Shown piece after piece: positions 45,294 through 58,400 of a stretch of DNA of 64,000 nucleotides; within the stretch, counting starts at the first letter, position 1; each line of letters opens with the position of its first letter. The notes under the pieces are model-generated. The model did not search any database. It was not told where the DNA came from and saw only the letters and a program-made list of their open reading frames with translations. This DNA comes from Geobacter sp. FeAm09 (lineage in GTDB: Bacteria; Desulfobacterota; Desulfuromonadia; Geobacterales; Pseudopelobacteraceae), in NCBI RefSeq assembly GCF_008330225.1, contig NZ_CP042466.1, positions 124,001 through 188,000 of the forward strand, given 5' to 3'. The position numbers were made by a program, and so were the translations under genes.

Positions 45294-46995
45294 TTGTCCT
45301 ACGTTGTTCTCGCCCGCAAATATCGCCCCCAGACCTTCTCAGAGCTGACCGGCCAGGAGCATGTCAGCCGTACGCTGCAAAACGCCATCGACACCGGCCG
45401 GGTGGCCCACGCCTTCCTGTTCACCGGCGCCCGCGGCGTCGGCAAAACCAGCTCGGCCCGCATCCTGGCCAAGGCGCTCAACTGCGAGCAGGGGATGACC
45501 ACCGAGCCGTGCAACGCCTGCCCGGTCTGCAAGGAGATCACCGAGGGCACCTCCACCGATGTCTTCGAGATCGACGGCGCCTCCAATACGGGCGTGGACG
45601 ACGTGCGCGACCTGCGCGACAACATCAAGTATCTCCCCTCCCACAGCCGGTACAAGATCTTCATCATCGACGAAGTCCACATGCTCTCCACCAGCGCCTT
45701 CAATGCCCTGCTGAAGACCCTGGAGGAGCCGCCGGCCCACGTCAAGTTCATCTTTGCCACCACCGAGCCCCACAAGGTCCCGGTCACCATCCTCTCCCGC
45801 TGCCAGCGCTTCGATTTCAAGCGCATCCTCCTGCCGAAGCTGATCGAGCGCCTGCGCTTCATCGCCGGCGCGGAGGGCATCGCCATCAGCGACGCCGCCC
45901 TGGCCATGATCGCCCGCAAGGGCGACGGCAGCATGCGCGACTCCCTGTCGGTCTTCGATCAGGTGCTGGCCTTCTGCGGCAACAGCGTGAGCGACGAGGA
46001 TGTGGCCACCATGATCGGCGCCGTGGATCGTCGCCTGCTGGCCGAGATCTCCGCTGCGGTCTTTGCCGGCGATACCCAGGGGGTGCTGGCCGGCGTGAAG
46101 CGGGTGGACGGGGTCGGCTACAATATGCGCCAGTTCTGCCAGGAACTGATCGACCATTTCCGCAATCTCCTGGTGATCCGCTCGGTGAAGAACCCCGAGG
46201 AGATCCTCGACCTGGCCGAGGCTGAGTTTGAAGAGTTGCGCCGCCAGGCGGGGGGCTTTTCGGCCCAGGAGATCCAGCGCCGCCTGACCCTGCTCCTGAA
46301 GGCGGAAGCCGAGATGGCGTACGCCACGTTCCCCCGCCTGATCCTGGAGATCGCCCTGCTCAAGGCGGCCACCCTCGTTCCGGTCATCCCGATCCAGGAG
46401 CTCTTGGAAAAGGTCAAGGGGCTTGAAACCGGGGCGGTCCACACCCCTGCGCTCCCCTGGGATGCCGCCCGGCCGGCCGCTGCCGTCCCTGCCGTCCCTG
46501 CCGCGCCGTCGCCCCGCGCGGAGGCGCCCCGTGGCGAGCAGACGCCGTCCCCGTCCTCCACCCCCGTCGCCCCCCGCCCCCCTCGTCTCCGCCACCGCGG
46601 GGGGGTACGCCGACTGGGAGCGGTTCGTGGCGTTCAGCGTCGAAAAGCGCCCGGCCCGCGCATCGGTACTGGAGTACGGCAGCCCGCTCAAGCTGGAGCC
46701 GGGGCAGATGGAGATCGGCTTCCCCCCCGGCTACTATCTGGACATGGCCCAGGACGCCGATTTCATCGCCGAGATCACCACCCTGGCCCGGGAGTTTACG
46801 GGGCATGAGACGGCGATCAGGATCAAGGCGATCAGGCCCGAAACCGGCGAGACCCCCCGGTCGCTGGCCGAAAAAAAAAAGAGCGATGACGAACGCCTGA
46901 TGGCGGACCTGAAGCGGGAGGTCGCGGAACATCCGGTGATCAATGAGGCGGCGCGGATCTTCGGCGGCACCGTGATGGATATTCGCAAAGCGTAA
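45294..46995 (+). CDS. dnaX: DNA polymerase III subunit gamma/tau, frame change in the linker as sequenced
   Basis: DnaX is the clamp-loader ATPase. Starts with TTG at 45294 (GTGAGGTAACG upstream). Landmarks: YVVLARKYRPQTFSELTGQ, Walker A FTGARGVGKTSSARILAKAL, zinc module C-x9-C-x2-C-x2-C (CEQGMTTEPCNACPVC), IDGASNTGVDDVRDL, DEx-box FIIDEVHMLS and sensor-1 LEEPPAHVKFIFATTEPHKV. After a Pro/Ala linker the frame changes between about 46556 and 46585: the first frame ends 46808 in nonsense and the real C-terminal domain (GGYADWERFVAFSVEKRP...) continues to 46995. Restoring it needs one base less or two more, unlike the other breaks here. An A10 run at 46871-46880 may also invite slippage. Confidence 0.88.
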
Positions 46996-47060
46996 CGCCC
47001 CGGCGGGGAAACAATCAATATAACCAGGTTTTAGAGGTATTTCACACCCAGGAGGGACAG

Positions 47061-47375
47061 ATGTCAAAAGGTTTGGCAAGCATCATGAAACAGGCCCAGA
47101 TGATCCAGCAGAAGATGGCGAAGCTCCAGGAAGAGGCGAGCCAGCGGACGGCCGAAGCATCTTCGGGCGGCGGCGCGGTGAACGTCCAGGTCAACGGCAA
47201 GAACGAAATAGTTTCACTTTCGATAAAAAAGGAAGCCGTCGATCCGAACGACGTGGAGATGCTGCAAGACCTTATTATCGCTGCGGTAAACGAGGCCATG
47301 AAAAACGTCCACAGCGAAATCTCCGAGGAGATGTCCAAGATCACCGGCGGCATGAGCATCCCGGGCCTCTTCTAG
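47061..47375 (+). CDS. ybaB: YbaB/EbfC-family nucleoid-associated protein
   Basis: A 104-residue DNA-binding protein that acts as a dimer with a tweezer-like shape. It shows the family run: SKGLASIMKQAQMIQQKMAK, a central VNVQVNGKNEIVSLSIKKEA, the DPNDVEMLQDLIIAAVNEAM region and MSKITGGMSIPGLF at the end. Length is exactly usual. CAGGAGGGACAG lies before the ATG. It stands between dnaX and recR, a conserved order in bacteria, and ends in its own terminator. Confidence 0.95.
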   Translation: MSKGLASIMKQAQMIQQKMAKLQEEASQRTAEASSGGGAVNVQVNGKNEIVSLSIKKEAVDPNDVEMLQDLIIAAVNEAMKNVHSEISEEMSKITGGMSIPGLF

Positions 47376-47390
47376 CTTTCGCGGGCGGCA

Positions 47391-47430
47391 GGCTGCCGTT
47401 GCCGCCATCGCGGCGGCAGCCGGTATTTTT
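47391..47430 (+). terminator. terminator after ybaB
   Basis: GGCTGCCG (47391-47398) and CGGCAGCC (47414-47421) pair, with inner GC pairs bringing the stem closer, followed by TATTTTT (47424-47430). Confidence 0.8.
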
Positions 47431-47590
47431 AATTTGACTAAAAATTTTAGTTCGGCTAATAGTCAGTAGCGTATACGGCAAAGTCCGTTACCGTCCTACT
47501 GCGGGCATAAAAGTCATTAATACGTGCTCCTCCAGGGTGTTCGGTCGTCTGCCGGCCCGTTTCGCGCCGGGGGAGCATATTTTTTATCCA

Positions 47591-47599
47591 TGCTATAAT
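47591..47599 (+). promoter_or_regulatory. extended -10 promoter of recR
   Basis: TGCTATAAT (TG-n-TATAAT) at 47591-47599. No good -35 is seen. Transcription would begin near 47606 and give a short leader to the start at 47632. Confidence 0.55.
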
Positions 47600-47631
47600 T
47601 TTAAAAAAATGTTTTATTTGTGTCGGGAAAT

Positions 47632-48225
47632 ATGCTAACAAAATCTTCCTCATTGATGCGTCTGGTTGGAGAACTGAAGAAGCTGCCCGGTATCGGCGAG
47701 CGTACGGCCCTGCGGCTGGCGTTCCATCTTCTCAAATCTCCCCATAACATGACGGCGCTGGCGGAATCCCTGCAGGAGGTCCGCACCAGGGTTCACGCCT
47801 GTTCCAACTGCTTTGCCGTTACCGAGGATGACCCCTGCGCCATCTGTACCGGCAACCGGGATGCCGGCACGATCTGCGTGGTGGAGAACTCCCAGGATCT
47901 GATGGCCCTGGAACGGAGCAACGCCTACCAGGGGATGTACCATGTCCTCGAGGGGGCGATCTCGCCCCTGGGGGGCGTCGGCCCCTCCGATCTGCGCATC
48001 GCCGAATTGCTGGAGCGGATCGGGCGCGGCGGGGTCAACGAGGTGGTCATCGCCACCAATTTTACGGTGGAGGGGGAGGCGACGGCCCTCTATCTCACCA
48101 AGGCGCTCAAACCGTACGGGGTGAAGGTTACCCGCCTGGCCCACGGCATCCCGCTGGGAAGCGATATAGAATTCGTCGATGCGGCCACGGTGCAATGGGC
48201 GCTCCAGGGGAGAAACGAGCTGTAG
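47632..48225 (+). CDS. recR: recombination mediator RecR
   Basis: RecR with RecO/RecF loads RecA on gaps. The 197-residue protein has the N-terminal helix-hairpin-helix (LKKLPGIGERTALRLAFHLL), a zinc finger (CSNCFAVTEDDPCAIC), a Toprim domain (TICVVENSQDLMALERSN) and the C-terminal part (VTRLAHGIPLGSDIEFVD). I chose ATG 47632; GTG at 47620 is in frame but lacks a site. The gene follows ybaB at 256 bases with its own promoter. A copy of the dispersed repeat lies right after its stop. Confidence 0.95.
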   Translation: MLTKSSSLMRLVGELKKLPGIGERTALRLAFHLLKSPHNMTALAESLQEVRTRVHACSNCFAVTEDDPCAICTGNRDAGTICVVENSQDLMALERSNAYQGMYHVLEGAISPLGGVGPSDLRIAELLERIGRGGVNEVVIATNFTVEGEATALYLTKALKPYGVKVTRLAHGIPLGSDIEFVDAATVQWALQGRNEL

Positions 48226-48230
48226 CAGAG

Positions 48231-48412
48231 CAGGTTGTTGAAAAACAGCCATCAGGCCTTCGTCCTCGAAAGCCCTTTCGTGCGGCGTAGCGCCCGGCCT
48301 TCGCAGCCAAAGCTGCTTCGGCGGAGTAGGCCTGCTACGCCTCCTCGGGACTTCCTGCGGGTGCGACGATCTGACAGTTTTTGAACAACCTGAGTTTTTC
48401 AACAGCTTATAA
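48231..48412 (+). repeat. dispersed structured repeat, copy B
   Basis: About 180 bp, nearly identical to copy A (14063-14243) and in the same plus-strand orientation. Left end AGGTTGTTGAAAAACAGCC, right end TTTTTGAACAACCTGAGT followed by TTTTCAACAGC. It falls between recR and nifJ and has no ORF. Confidence 0.85.
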
Positions 48413-48457
48413 AGCCGTAAAGGCATGGTAAAATATATCGATAACACCTCGAATTGA

Positions 48458-52065
<3,608 letters not shown>

Positions 52066-52093
52066 GGGTGTCATAACCGCCCGCATCACAACG

Positions 52094-52124
52094 AGGCCCC
52101 GTGGCATGCGCACGGGGCCTTTTT
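52094..52124 (+). terminator. terminator after nifJ
   Basis: AGGCCCCGTG (52094-52103) and CACGGGGCCT (52111-52120) form a 10-bp stem, with TTTTT directly after. Confidence 0.9.
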
Positions 52125-52173
52125 CCTGCTAACGCTATTGGCGGACTGCTATAGTGAGGCCGCGAGGGGCGTG

Positions 52174-53457
52174 ATGATCTCTGTGGGACGCCGACATTGC
52201 ATGATCCGCATGGCAGGGTGGCATCTGCTCACGCTGCTCGCGGTCTGGGGCGGGAACGCCTGGGGCGGGGAGCCTGCTGCACCCCGCTATGCCACACCCC
52301 TGGCGGGGGACGCCGGTTCGGTGGACCTCTTGGGACAGCAGGTCCGGATTCCGGCCCGGGACCGGGGCAACACCCTGGCGCTGACCCTGGGAGGGACGCT
52401 CTTTGCGCCGGCCCTGGGCAGCGCGGACGCCCTCCCGGTCGCCGCGCTCTATGGGAGGCGGGAAACCCCCCACTCCCGGAGCCGCCTGGTGTTCGGCGTC
52501 TTTGTCAACGAGCTGGACCACGCCCATAAATTCGACAATTTCGAAATCCTGGCACATCTGGAGAATACGACCGTTCCCTTCCCGGCGACGGAGATCGTGG
52601 GGGGAAGGGAGGTCAGGGCCAGCAGCGTCGTCTGGGGGCAGGCGGCCGCCTGGGTAGGGGCGGGCTACCGCCTGCCGGTCGCTCCCTTGCAGGTGGATAA
52701 CGACCTGCGGCTGCAACTGTTCTACGAAGGGGGCTACCTCTACTCGTCACGCACCGTGGACAGCGGCGCCGATGTCAGGCTGCCGCCCGACACCGTCACC
52801 CACGGCGTACGCCTGCGCGGCCGCTACGACGGCATGCGCCGCAATATCATGGAATTGCTGCACCAGGGGGTGGCGGGGGGGCTGGACGTGGAGTGGCAGC
52901 GGCGGGCCCATTGGGCCGATGCCAACTACGGCGGGGCCGACTATAGGAAGGATGAGACCCAGGAGTTCGTCAAGCTGTCGGGCTACCTCATGGCTGCCGC
53001 GCCGGTGCCGGGGCTTTCGGAGCGCGACCGGCTGATCTTCAGCGTCTACGGCGGCACCACGGCGGAAAACGACCTGGACCGGTTTTCGGCGTTCCACATC
53101 GGGGGAGGGCCGTTTCCCTGCGAGAGCGACGATCTGGCCCGTATCCCCTATCCCGGCGCGGAGTTCAACCAGTTCCCGGTGTCGGATTACATTGTCGGGA
53201 CGGCCGAGTACCGGCGGGAGCTCTTGTTCTTTCTCTACCTGCATCTGCGGGGCACCTTTGCCTGGGCCAACCGGGACGTGCTCTCCACCCATCCCCTGCG
53301 GTTCCACGAGAGCCGTGGCCAGGCGCTTTCCGTGGGGCTTACCAGCGGACTTCCCTGGGATTCGACGCTCTACCTGGAATACTCCTACGACAGCGGCATA
53401 CTCAGGAACGGGGTCTCCGGGAGCAGCCTGTCCCTGCTCTGGTCGAAGTCGCTGTGA
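52174..53457 (+). CDS. putative outer-membrane beta-barrel protein, unknown function
   Basis: I do not recognise a family for this 427-residue exported protein. Signal peptide (AGWHLLTLLAVWGGNAWG, cleavage after AWG), then alternating strands with aromatic ends: NTLALTLGGTLFAPALG, SRLVFGVFVNELDH, LQVDNDLRLQLFYEGGYLY, RLIFSVYGGTTAEND and LLFFLYLHLRGTFAWANRD. It closes with a strand of the barrel type, SGSSLSLLWSKSL; the last residue is Leu, not Phe. There are about 14-18 candidate strands, suggesting a barrel similar to a surface-exposed porin or LPS-related protein. ATG 52174 follows GAGGGGCGTG; ATG 52201 is the alternative. Flanked by a terminator upstream and a remnant repeat downstream. 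Confidence 0.7.
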   Translation: MISVGRRHCMIRMAGWHLLTLLAVWGGNAWGGEPAAPRYATPLAGDAGSVDLLGQQVRIPARDRGNTLALTLGGTLFAPALGSADALPVAALYGRRETPHSRSRLVFGVFVNELDHAHKFDNFEILAHLENTTVPFPATEIVGGREVRASSVVWGQAAAWVGAGYRLPVAPLQVDNDLRLQLFYEGGYLYSSRTVDSGADVRLPPDTVTHGVRLRGRYDGMRRNIMELLHQGVAGGLDVEWQRRAHWADANYGGADYRKDETQEFVKLSGYLMAAAPVPGLSERDRLIFSVYGGTTAENDLDRFSAFHIGGGPFPCESDDLARIPYPGAEFNQFPVSDYIVGTAEYRRELLFFLYLHLRGTFAWANRDVLSTHPLRFHESRGQALSVGLTSGLPWDSTLYLEYSYDSGILRNGVSGSSLSLLWSKSL

Positions 53458-53462
53458 AGCGT

Positions 53463-53514
53463 AATGTGACGATCTGACTATTTTGGGACAACCTGGATTT
53501 TTCAAAAGCCTAAA
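53463..53514 (+). repeat. partial copy C of the dispersed repeat (right end)
   Basis: GTGACGATCTGACTATTTTG followed by GGACAACCTGGATTTTTCAA and AAGCC matches the right end of copies A and B with several substitutions. Only about 50 bp remain. Confidence 0.7.
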
Positions 53515-53527
53515 AATGCGAGGAACC

Positions 53528-54409
53528 ATGAAGAGCATGTTCATAGCCGGTTGCGGCTACATCGGCCGGCGCGTCGCCCGCCTGGCGCGGGACGCGGGAT
53601 ACGAACCGACCTGCCTGGTCAGGTCGGCGGAGCATGGCGCGGCCTTGGAACAGACGGGTTTCGGGACGGTCATCGCCGCGCTGGACGACCCGGCCGGGAT
53701 ACCGGTGCCGGAGACGGCGGCCGGCGGGGTGGTGCTGTACTGCGTGCCGCCGCCCGGGGGCGGGCTTTCCGACACCCGGGCCAGGAACTTCTGCGCCGCC
53801 CTGGCCGCCCTGTCGCCGCCTCCCGCCGTGATCGTCTACCTGGGCGCCACCTCGGTCTACAGCGAGACTCGCGGCGGCGTGGTGACGGAGGATTCCCCCA
53901 CCGCCCCGGCCTCGGCCATGGGCAAGCGTCGCCTCGATGCCGAGGCCGCCTTCCGGGAATTCGGGGCGGCTCACGGCACGGCGGTGGTCATCCTGCGCAT
54001 CAGCGGCATCTACGGCCCCGGCCGCCTGCCGCTGATGCAGATCAGCCAGGGGCAGCCGCTTCTCAAGGAAGCGGAGTCAGGCCCCAGCAACCGCATCCAC
54101 GCCGACGACTTGGCGCAGGTCTGCCTGGCGGCGGTGGAGAAGGGGGAGGATGGCGATGTCTTCAACGTAAGCGACGGCCATCCCGCCAGCATGACCAGCT
54201 ACTTCAACGCCGCCGCCGACGCCCTGGGCATGCCCCGCCAGCCCCAGGTGACGCTGGAGGAAGCGCGCCAAGCCATGTCCCCCCTGATGTTCTCCTACGT
54301 GAGCGAGTCGCGGGTGGTGGACAATTCCCGCATGTTGGAGAAGCTGGGCGTCAGGTTGCGCTACCCCACCATGGCCCAGGGGCTGCCCGCCTCGATCGAG
54401 GCGGCATGA
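53528..54409 (+). CDS. SDR-family NAD(P)-binding protein (YeeZ-like)
   Basis: A 293-residue Rossmann protein. Start motif MFIAGCGYIGRRVARLARDA (GxGxxG), followed by VIYLGATSVYSETRGG and RRLDAEAAFREFGA, where the expected YxxxK of classical SDRs is not conserved; ILRISGIYGPGRLPL and NRIHADDLAQVCLAAVE are typical of the NAD-dependent epimerase-like group that includes YeeZ. ATG 53528 follows GAGGAACC. It overlaps the DNA glycosylase gene by ATGA, so the two share an operon. Substrate unknown; a nucleotide-sugar role is likely only from the fold. Confidence 0.87.
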   Translation: MKSMFIAGCGYIGRRVARLARDAGYEPTCLVRSAEHGAALEQTGFGTVIAALDDPAGIPVPETAAGGVVLYCVPPPGGGLSDTRARNFCAALAALSPPPAVIVYLGATSVYSETRGGVVTEDSPTAPASAMGKRRLDAEAAFREFGAAHGTAVVILRISGIYGPGRLPLMQISQGQPLLKEAESGPSNRIHADDLAQVCLAAVEKGEDGDVFNVSDGHPASMTSYFNAAADALGMPRQPQVTLEEARQAMSPLMFSYVSESRVVDNSRMLEKLGVRLRYPTMAQGLPASIEAA

Positions 54410-55104
54410 AGGCCCTGACCACGGCATCACTCTCCCCCACCGGCGAACGGCTCAAGACGGTTTTCCTCCACCTGCTGGAACGCTTCGGCCCCCGCTTCTG
54501 GTGGCCGGCCGAGACCCCCTTTGAGGTCTGCATCGGGGCGATCCTGACCCAGAACACGGCCTGGACCAATGTGGAAAAGGCCATCAGCGCCCTGAAAGGT
54601 GCCGATGTCCTGACCATGGAGGGGATTGAGGCTCTGGAGGCGGGCCGCCTGGCGGAGCTGATCCGGCCGGCGGGCTACTACAATGTCAAGAGCGCCAGGA
54701 TCAAGGAGTTTGTGGGGTGGCTCCGGGAGCGCCACGGCGGCTCCCTGGATGTGCTGTTCAGCGGAGCGTGGCGCGAGGTGCGCCGGGAACTGCTCAAGGT
54801 GCGCGGCATCGGCCCGGAAACCTGCGATGCGATCCTGCTCTACGCCGGCAACAAGCCAACCTTTGTGGTGGATGCCTACACCCGGCGCCTCTTCCACCGC
54901 CTGGGCCTCGTGCCGGCCGATGCGGGCTACGACGAGACCCGCCTGCTGTTCATGACGCACCTGCCCGGCGATGTCCCGCTGTTCAACGAGTACCACGCCC
55001 TGATCGTGGAACAGTGCAAGGTCTTCTGCCGCGCCCGCCCCCTGTGCACCGGCTGCCCCCTGGCGCCACAGTGTCCCACCTCCCGCTCCGGCGGCCACAC
55101 CTGA
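54406..55104 (+). CDS. endonuclease III-like DNA glycosylase (COG2231 / MagIII-type)
   Basis: A 232-residue HhH-GPD protein. TPFEVCIGAILTQNTAWTNV and EKAISALK match the MagIII-like branch of the endonuclease III superfamily. The helix-hairpin-helix is LLKVRGIGPETCDAILLYAG and the catalytic Asp is retained in FVVDAYTRRLFHRLG. The Lys of true Nth (GVGRK) is Glu here (GIGPE), as I recall for Helicobacter MagIII, a monofunctional 3-methyladenine glycosylase. Four C-terminal Cys (C-X5-C-X2-C-X5-C) could hold a 4Fe-4S cluster. So it likely removes alkylated bases without lyase activity. Overlaps the upstream SDR gene by ATGA. Confidence 0.87.
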   Translation: MKALTTASLSPTGERLKTVFLHLLERFGPRFWWPAETPFEVCIGAILTQNTAWTNVEKAISALKGADVLTMEGIEALEAGRLAELIRPAGYYNVKSARIKEFVGWLRERHGGSLDVLFSGAWREVRRELLKVRGIGPETCDAILLYAGNKPTFVVDAYTRRLFHRLGLVPADAGYDETRLLFMTHLPGDVPLFNEYHALIVEQCKVFCRARPLCTGCPLAPQCPTSRSGGHT

Positions 55105-55409
55105 CCCTGACCGATCTGCTGGGCTTTCCCGCCATTTACACGTAATACCGAATTGTTAGGCATTTTTTCCCGCTTGCCAGGGTAGGGGGCGTCTGGTAAA
55201 ATATAATCACAGAAAACATTGCGAGGGTTCCCTAAGAACCCTCATTTGCCCTGGTGACTTTCCCTCCTAGTTGCCGGGGTGTTTTTTGCCGCCGCCCTGA
55301 AATCTCCGTTCCCCGCATCATTGTCAAACGGCCCGCGGCCATCAGGGGAAACCTGATGGCCGCGGAGTGAAGCTTGCACTGTGTTGACCAGCGTCCTGCC
55401 GGAATCACC
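55105..55409. other. intergenic region with two hairpins
   Basis: About 305 bases between converging genes. It has an 8-bp hairpin GAGGGTTC/GAACCCTC (55223-55230 with 55236-55243) followed by ATTT, and a 14-bp hairpin CCGCGGCCATCAGG/CCTGATGGCCGCGG (55333-55346 with 55352-55365) placed 45 bases after the stop of the large minus-strand gene. The second is the likely terminator of that gene, without a strong U-tract. A TAAAATATAAT stretch lies at 55196-55206. No ORF is convincing. Confidence 0.6.
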
Positions 55410-58400
55410 CTACTGATAGACAATCTGTGCCGTTACGCTGGTGGTATTGCCGGCCTGATCCTGGGCGCTGACGGTAATGTTGTTTGCCCCGGCCGCGAGG
55501 GAACTTACCGGGCAACTCCAGGTGGTGGCGTCCGGGTAGGTGACCCCGCCGATGACGGCCGCAGTATCGGCACTGAGCGAGACGATGGTTCCCGTCTCTC
55601 TTGTGCCGGTCAGCACGGCGCTGGCCTGGCTGGTCGGGCTGGTAACCGGGTCGATGGTCAGGCCCGGCTTGGTGACATCGTACACCACATTACGCTGTGC
55701 ACTAGTGCTGACGCCTGCTTCGTTGGTGGCGGTGACCACGATGGCGTAGCTCTTTTCAGTGGTAAAGGTGACGGCCTGTTCAAACTGCCCGTTAACTACG
55801 GCAGGGGTGTAGGTCTGGCCGTCCATGGCAATGCTGACGGTCACATCGGTGTAGGGATCGGAGACGGTCCCGCGGATGGTAAGATTGGCTTGGTTGGTGC
55901 GGCTGTCCTGGGATGGTATGGTGATCGCCAGGTTTGGACTCTGGTCGTCGTAGATGACGGTCCGCTTCAGGGCGTTGGTTTTGCCGGCCAGATCGGTGGC
56001 GGTTACTACGATGGTGTTGATGCCGGGGACAAGCGTCACATAGGCGGTGTAGCTTGTGCCGTTCATGGCGGCGTTTATGATTTCGCTGCCCAGTTTTACG
56101 GCTACGGAGGAGTTTTCATCCACGGTGCCGTTGACGGTGGCCAGGGCCGTGGCGGTCTTGCTGTTGTCGGCCGGAGCCGCGATCAACAGGTTGGGTGCGG
56201 TCAAGTCCAGGGTAATGGTCCGGCTGTCTGTTGAGGTGTTACCGGCCGAGTCGCTGGCAACAATTTTGATGGTATTTGCTCCGCTGTCAAGGATTGCTCC
56301 CAGATTGAAACCGCCGTCGGAGTCCACCGGAATCTGAACGAGATTGACCTTGAGCCACTTGACGCTAACATCGTCGGTGACCGTGCCGGTGATGTTGAGC
56401 ATTTCGTTGTTGGTGACGCTGCCGTCGGGCAGGGTGGAGATAGTGAGCACCGGCGCCGTTTTGTCAACGATCTTGAACGTGCCGCTGGCCGTGCCTTGGT
56501 AGTTGGCATCGCTGATTGTGGCAACGACAGTGTAGGTGCCGACATTGATCGGTATCACGACGCTGCCGTTATAGGTATAGGTGAAGGTGACGGCCAGTCC
56601 GGTCGGATTGGTGATGGCCGTGGCCGATTTTGCCGTGCCGTCGTGGGTGGCTGTCAGGTCGCTCAGGGTGATGGCGGCGGTGGCTTTGCCAATGACCAGC
56701 GTGCCGCTGGCCGTACCCTGATAGTTGGTATCGCTGATGGTAGCGACGACATCGTAGCTGCCGGCATTGGTTGGCGCTGTAGTACTGCCGTTGTAGGTGA
56801 CGATGACGGCCTTACCCGCCGGATTGGTGGTGACGGTGACGGCCTTGGGGGTCCCGTCGTAGGTGGCGGTCAGGTTGCTCAGGGTGACGGTGGCTGCGGC
56901 TTTGTTGATGACCAGCGTACCGCTGGCCGTTCCCTGATAGTTGAAATCGTTTATTGTGGCAACAACAGTATAGCTACCGGCATTGGTCGGCGCTGTACTG
57001 CTGTCGTTGTAGGTGATACCGACGGCCAGTCCTGCCGGGTCGGTGGTGACGGTGGCAGCTTTGGGTGTACCGTCGTAGGTGGCGTTAAGGTCACCTAGGG
57101 TGATGGTGACGGTGGTCTTGGAAAGCTGATAGGCGTAGGCGGCACCCGCTGCGGAGGGGGTACCTGCCGCCGATGAGTTTTTTCCACGAGCCCCGACCAA
57201 GGCCCCGGTGCCGTCGCCGCTCAGAGCTGTGGACCAGCCGAAATTGTCATATGCCGCAGCATCCGTGGCGGCCAGTTTCTGTTGCTGGCTCCATGCCGCT
57301 CCGCTCTTTGTAAAGACATAAGCAGAACCTGCATAGGAGGCACCTGCTGCGGAACTCTTATTATAAGCGCCAATCAGTATCGTGGAACTGTCACTGCTCA
57401 GGGAAACAGAAAAGCCGAATTGATCGGCTGCCGTCGAGTCTGAGGCGGTCAGTTTCTGTTGCTGGCTCCATACTGTTTCGCTTTTCGTAAAAACATAGGC
57501 TGCACCGCTTGATGAGCTTTTGTAACGAGCTCCGACCAGGGCCGTATTGCCGTCTCCACCTAGGGACACGGAAATGCCAAACTGGTCGGATGTTGCAGCA
57601 TCAGAAGCGGTCAGTTTCTGCTGCTGGCTCCACATCGTTTCGCCCTTCGTAAAGACATAGGCTGCGCCCATGGATGAATTTTTTAAATTAGCCCCGATTA
57701 GGGCCGTGGTGCCATCACGGCTCATGGATACGGACCAACCAAAATAGTCGCCTGTCGCAGGGTCAGAAGCGGTCAGTTTCTGCTGCTGACTCCACGTCGT
57801 TCCGCTTCTTGTAAAGACATAAGCTGCGCCGTATGCGCTGGTAGACGATGAGTTTGCCCTGGATGCACATGCCCCGATCAAGGCGGTGATGCCGTCACCG
57901 CTCAGGGCCACGGAAATACCGAATCGATCATTACCGAGGGCATCCGAGGCGGTTAGTATTTGTTGTTGCCCCCACGTTCCTCCGCTTTTTGCAAAGACAT
58001 AGGCCACTCCCTTGGTGGAGTTTTTCCCTACTGCCCCGATCAGGGCCGTGGTGCCATCGCTGCTCAGGGAGACTGACCAGCCGAATTGGTCGCTTGCCGC
58101 AGCGTCCGAGGCGGTCAGCTTCTGTAGCTGGTTCCACGTTCCTCCGCTTTTTGCAAAAACATAGGCTGCTCCCTTGGCGGAGTTTTTATTATACGCCCCA
58201 ATTAGGGCCGTGGTGCCGTCGCCGCTCAGAGCAACGGAAGCACCGAACCAGTCGGATACCGCAGGGTCAGATGCGGTTAGTTCCTGCTGCTGAACCAAGG
58301 GATCTATGGTGATCGGATACTGGGCCCCACTGTCGTCCACCCGGATCTGCAAGCCGCTCCGCCCGGTTTCGAACCAGGCCCGGAGGCTTTTGCCCGTGGC

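Noticed and set aside
46556-46585. Programmed -1 frameshift in dnaX as in E. coli
   Set aside because: The change needed is of the other sign and no slippery heptamer with a following stem is present; an assembly error is simpler.
57131-58310. CRISPR-like periodic repeats
   Set aside because: The units are in frame, about 170-190 bases long without unique spacers, and encode protein blades.
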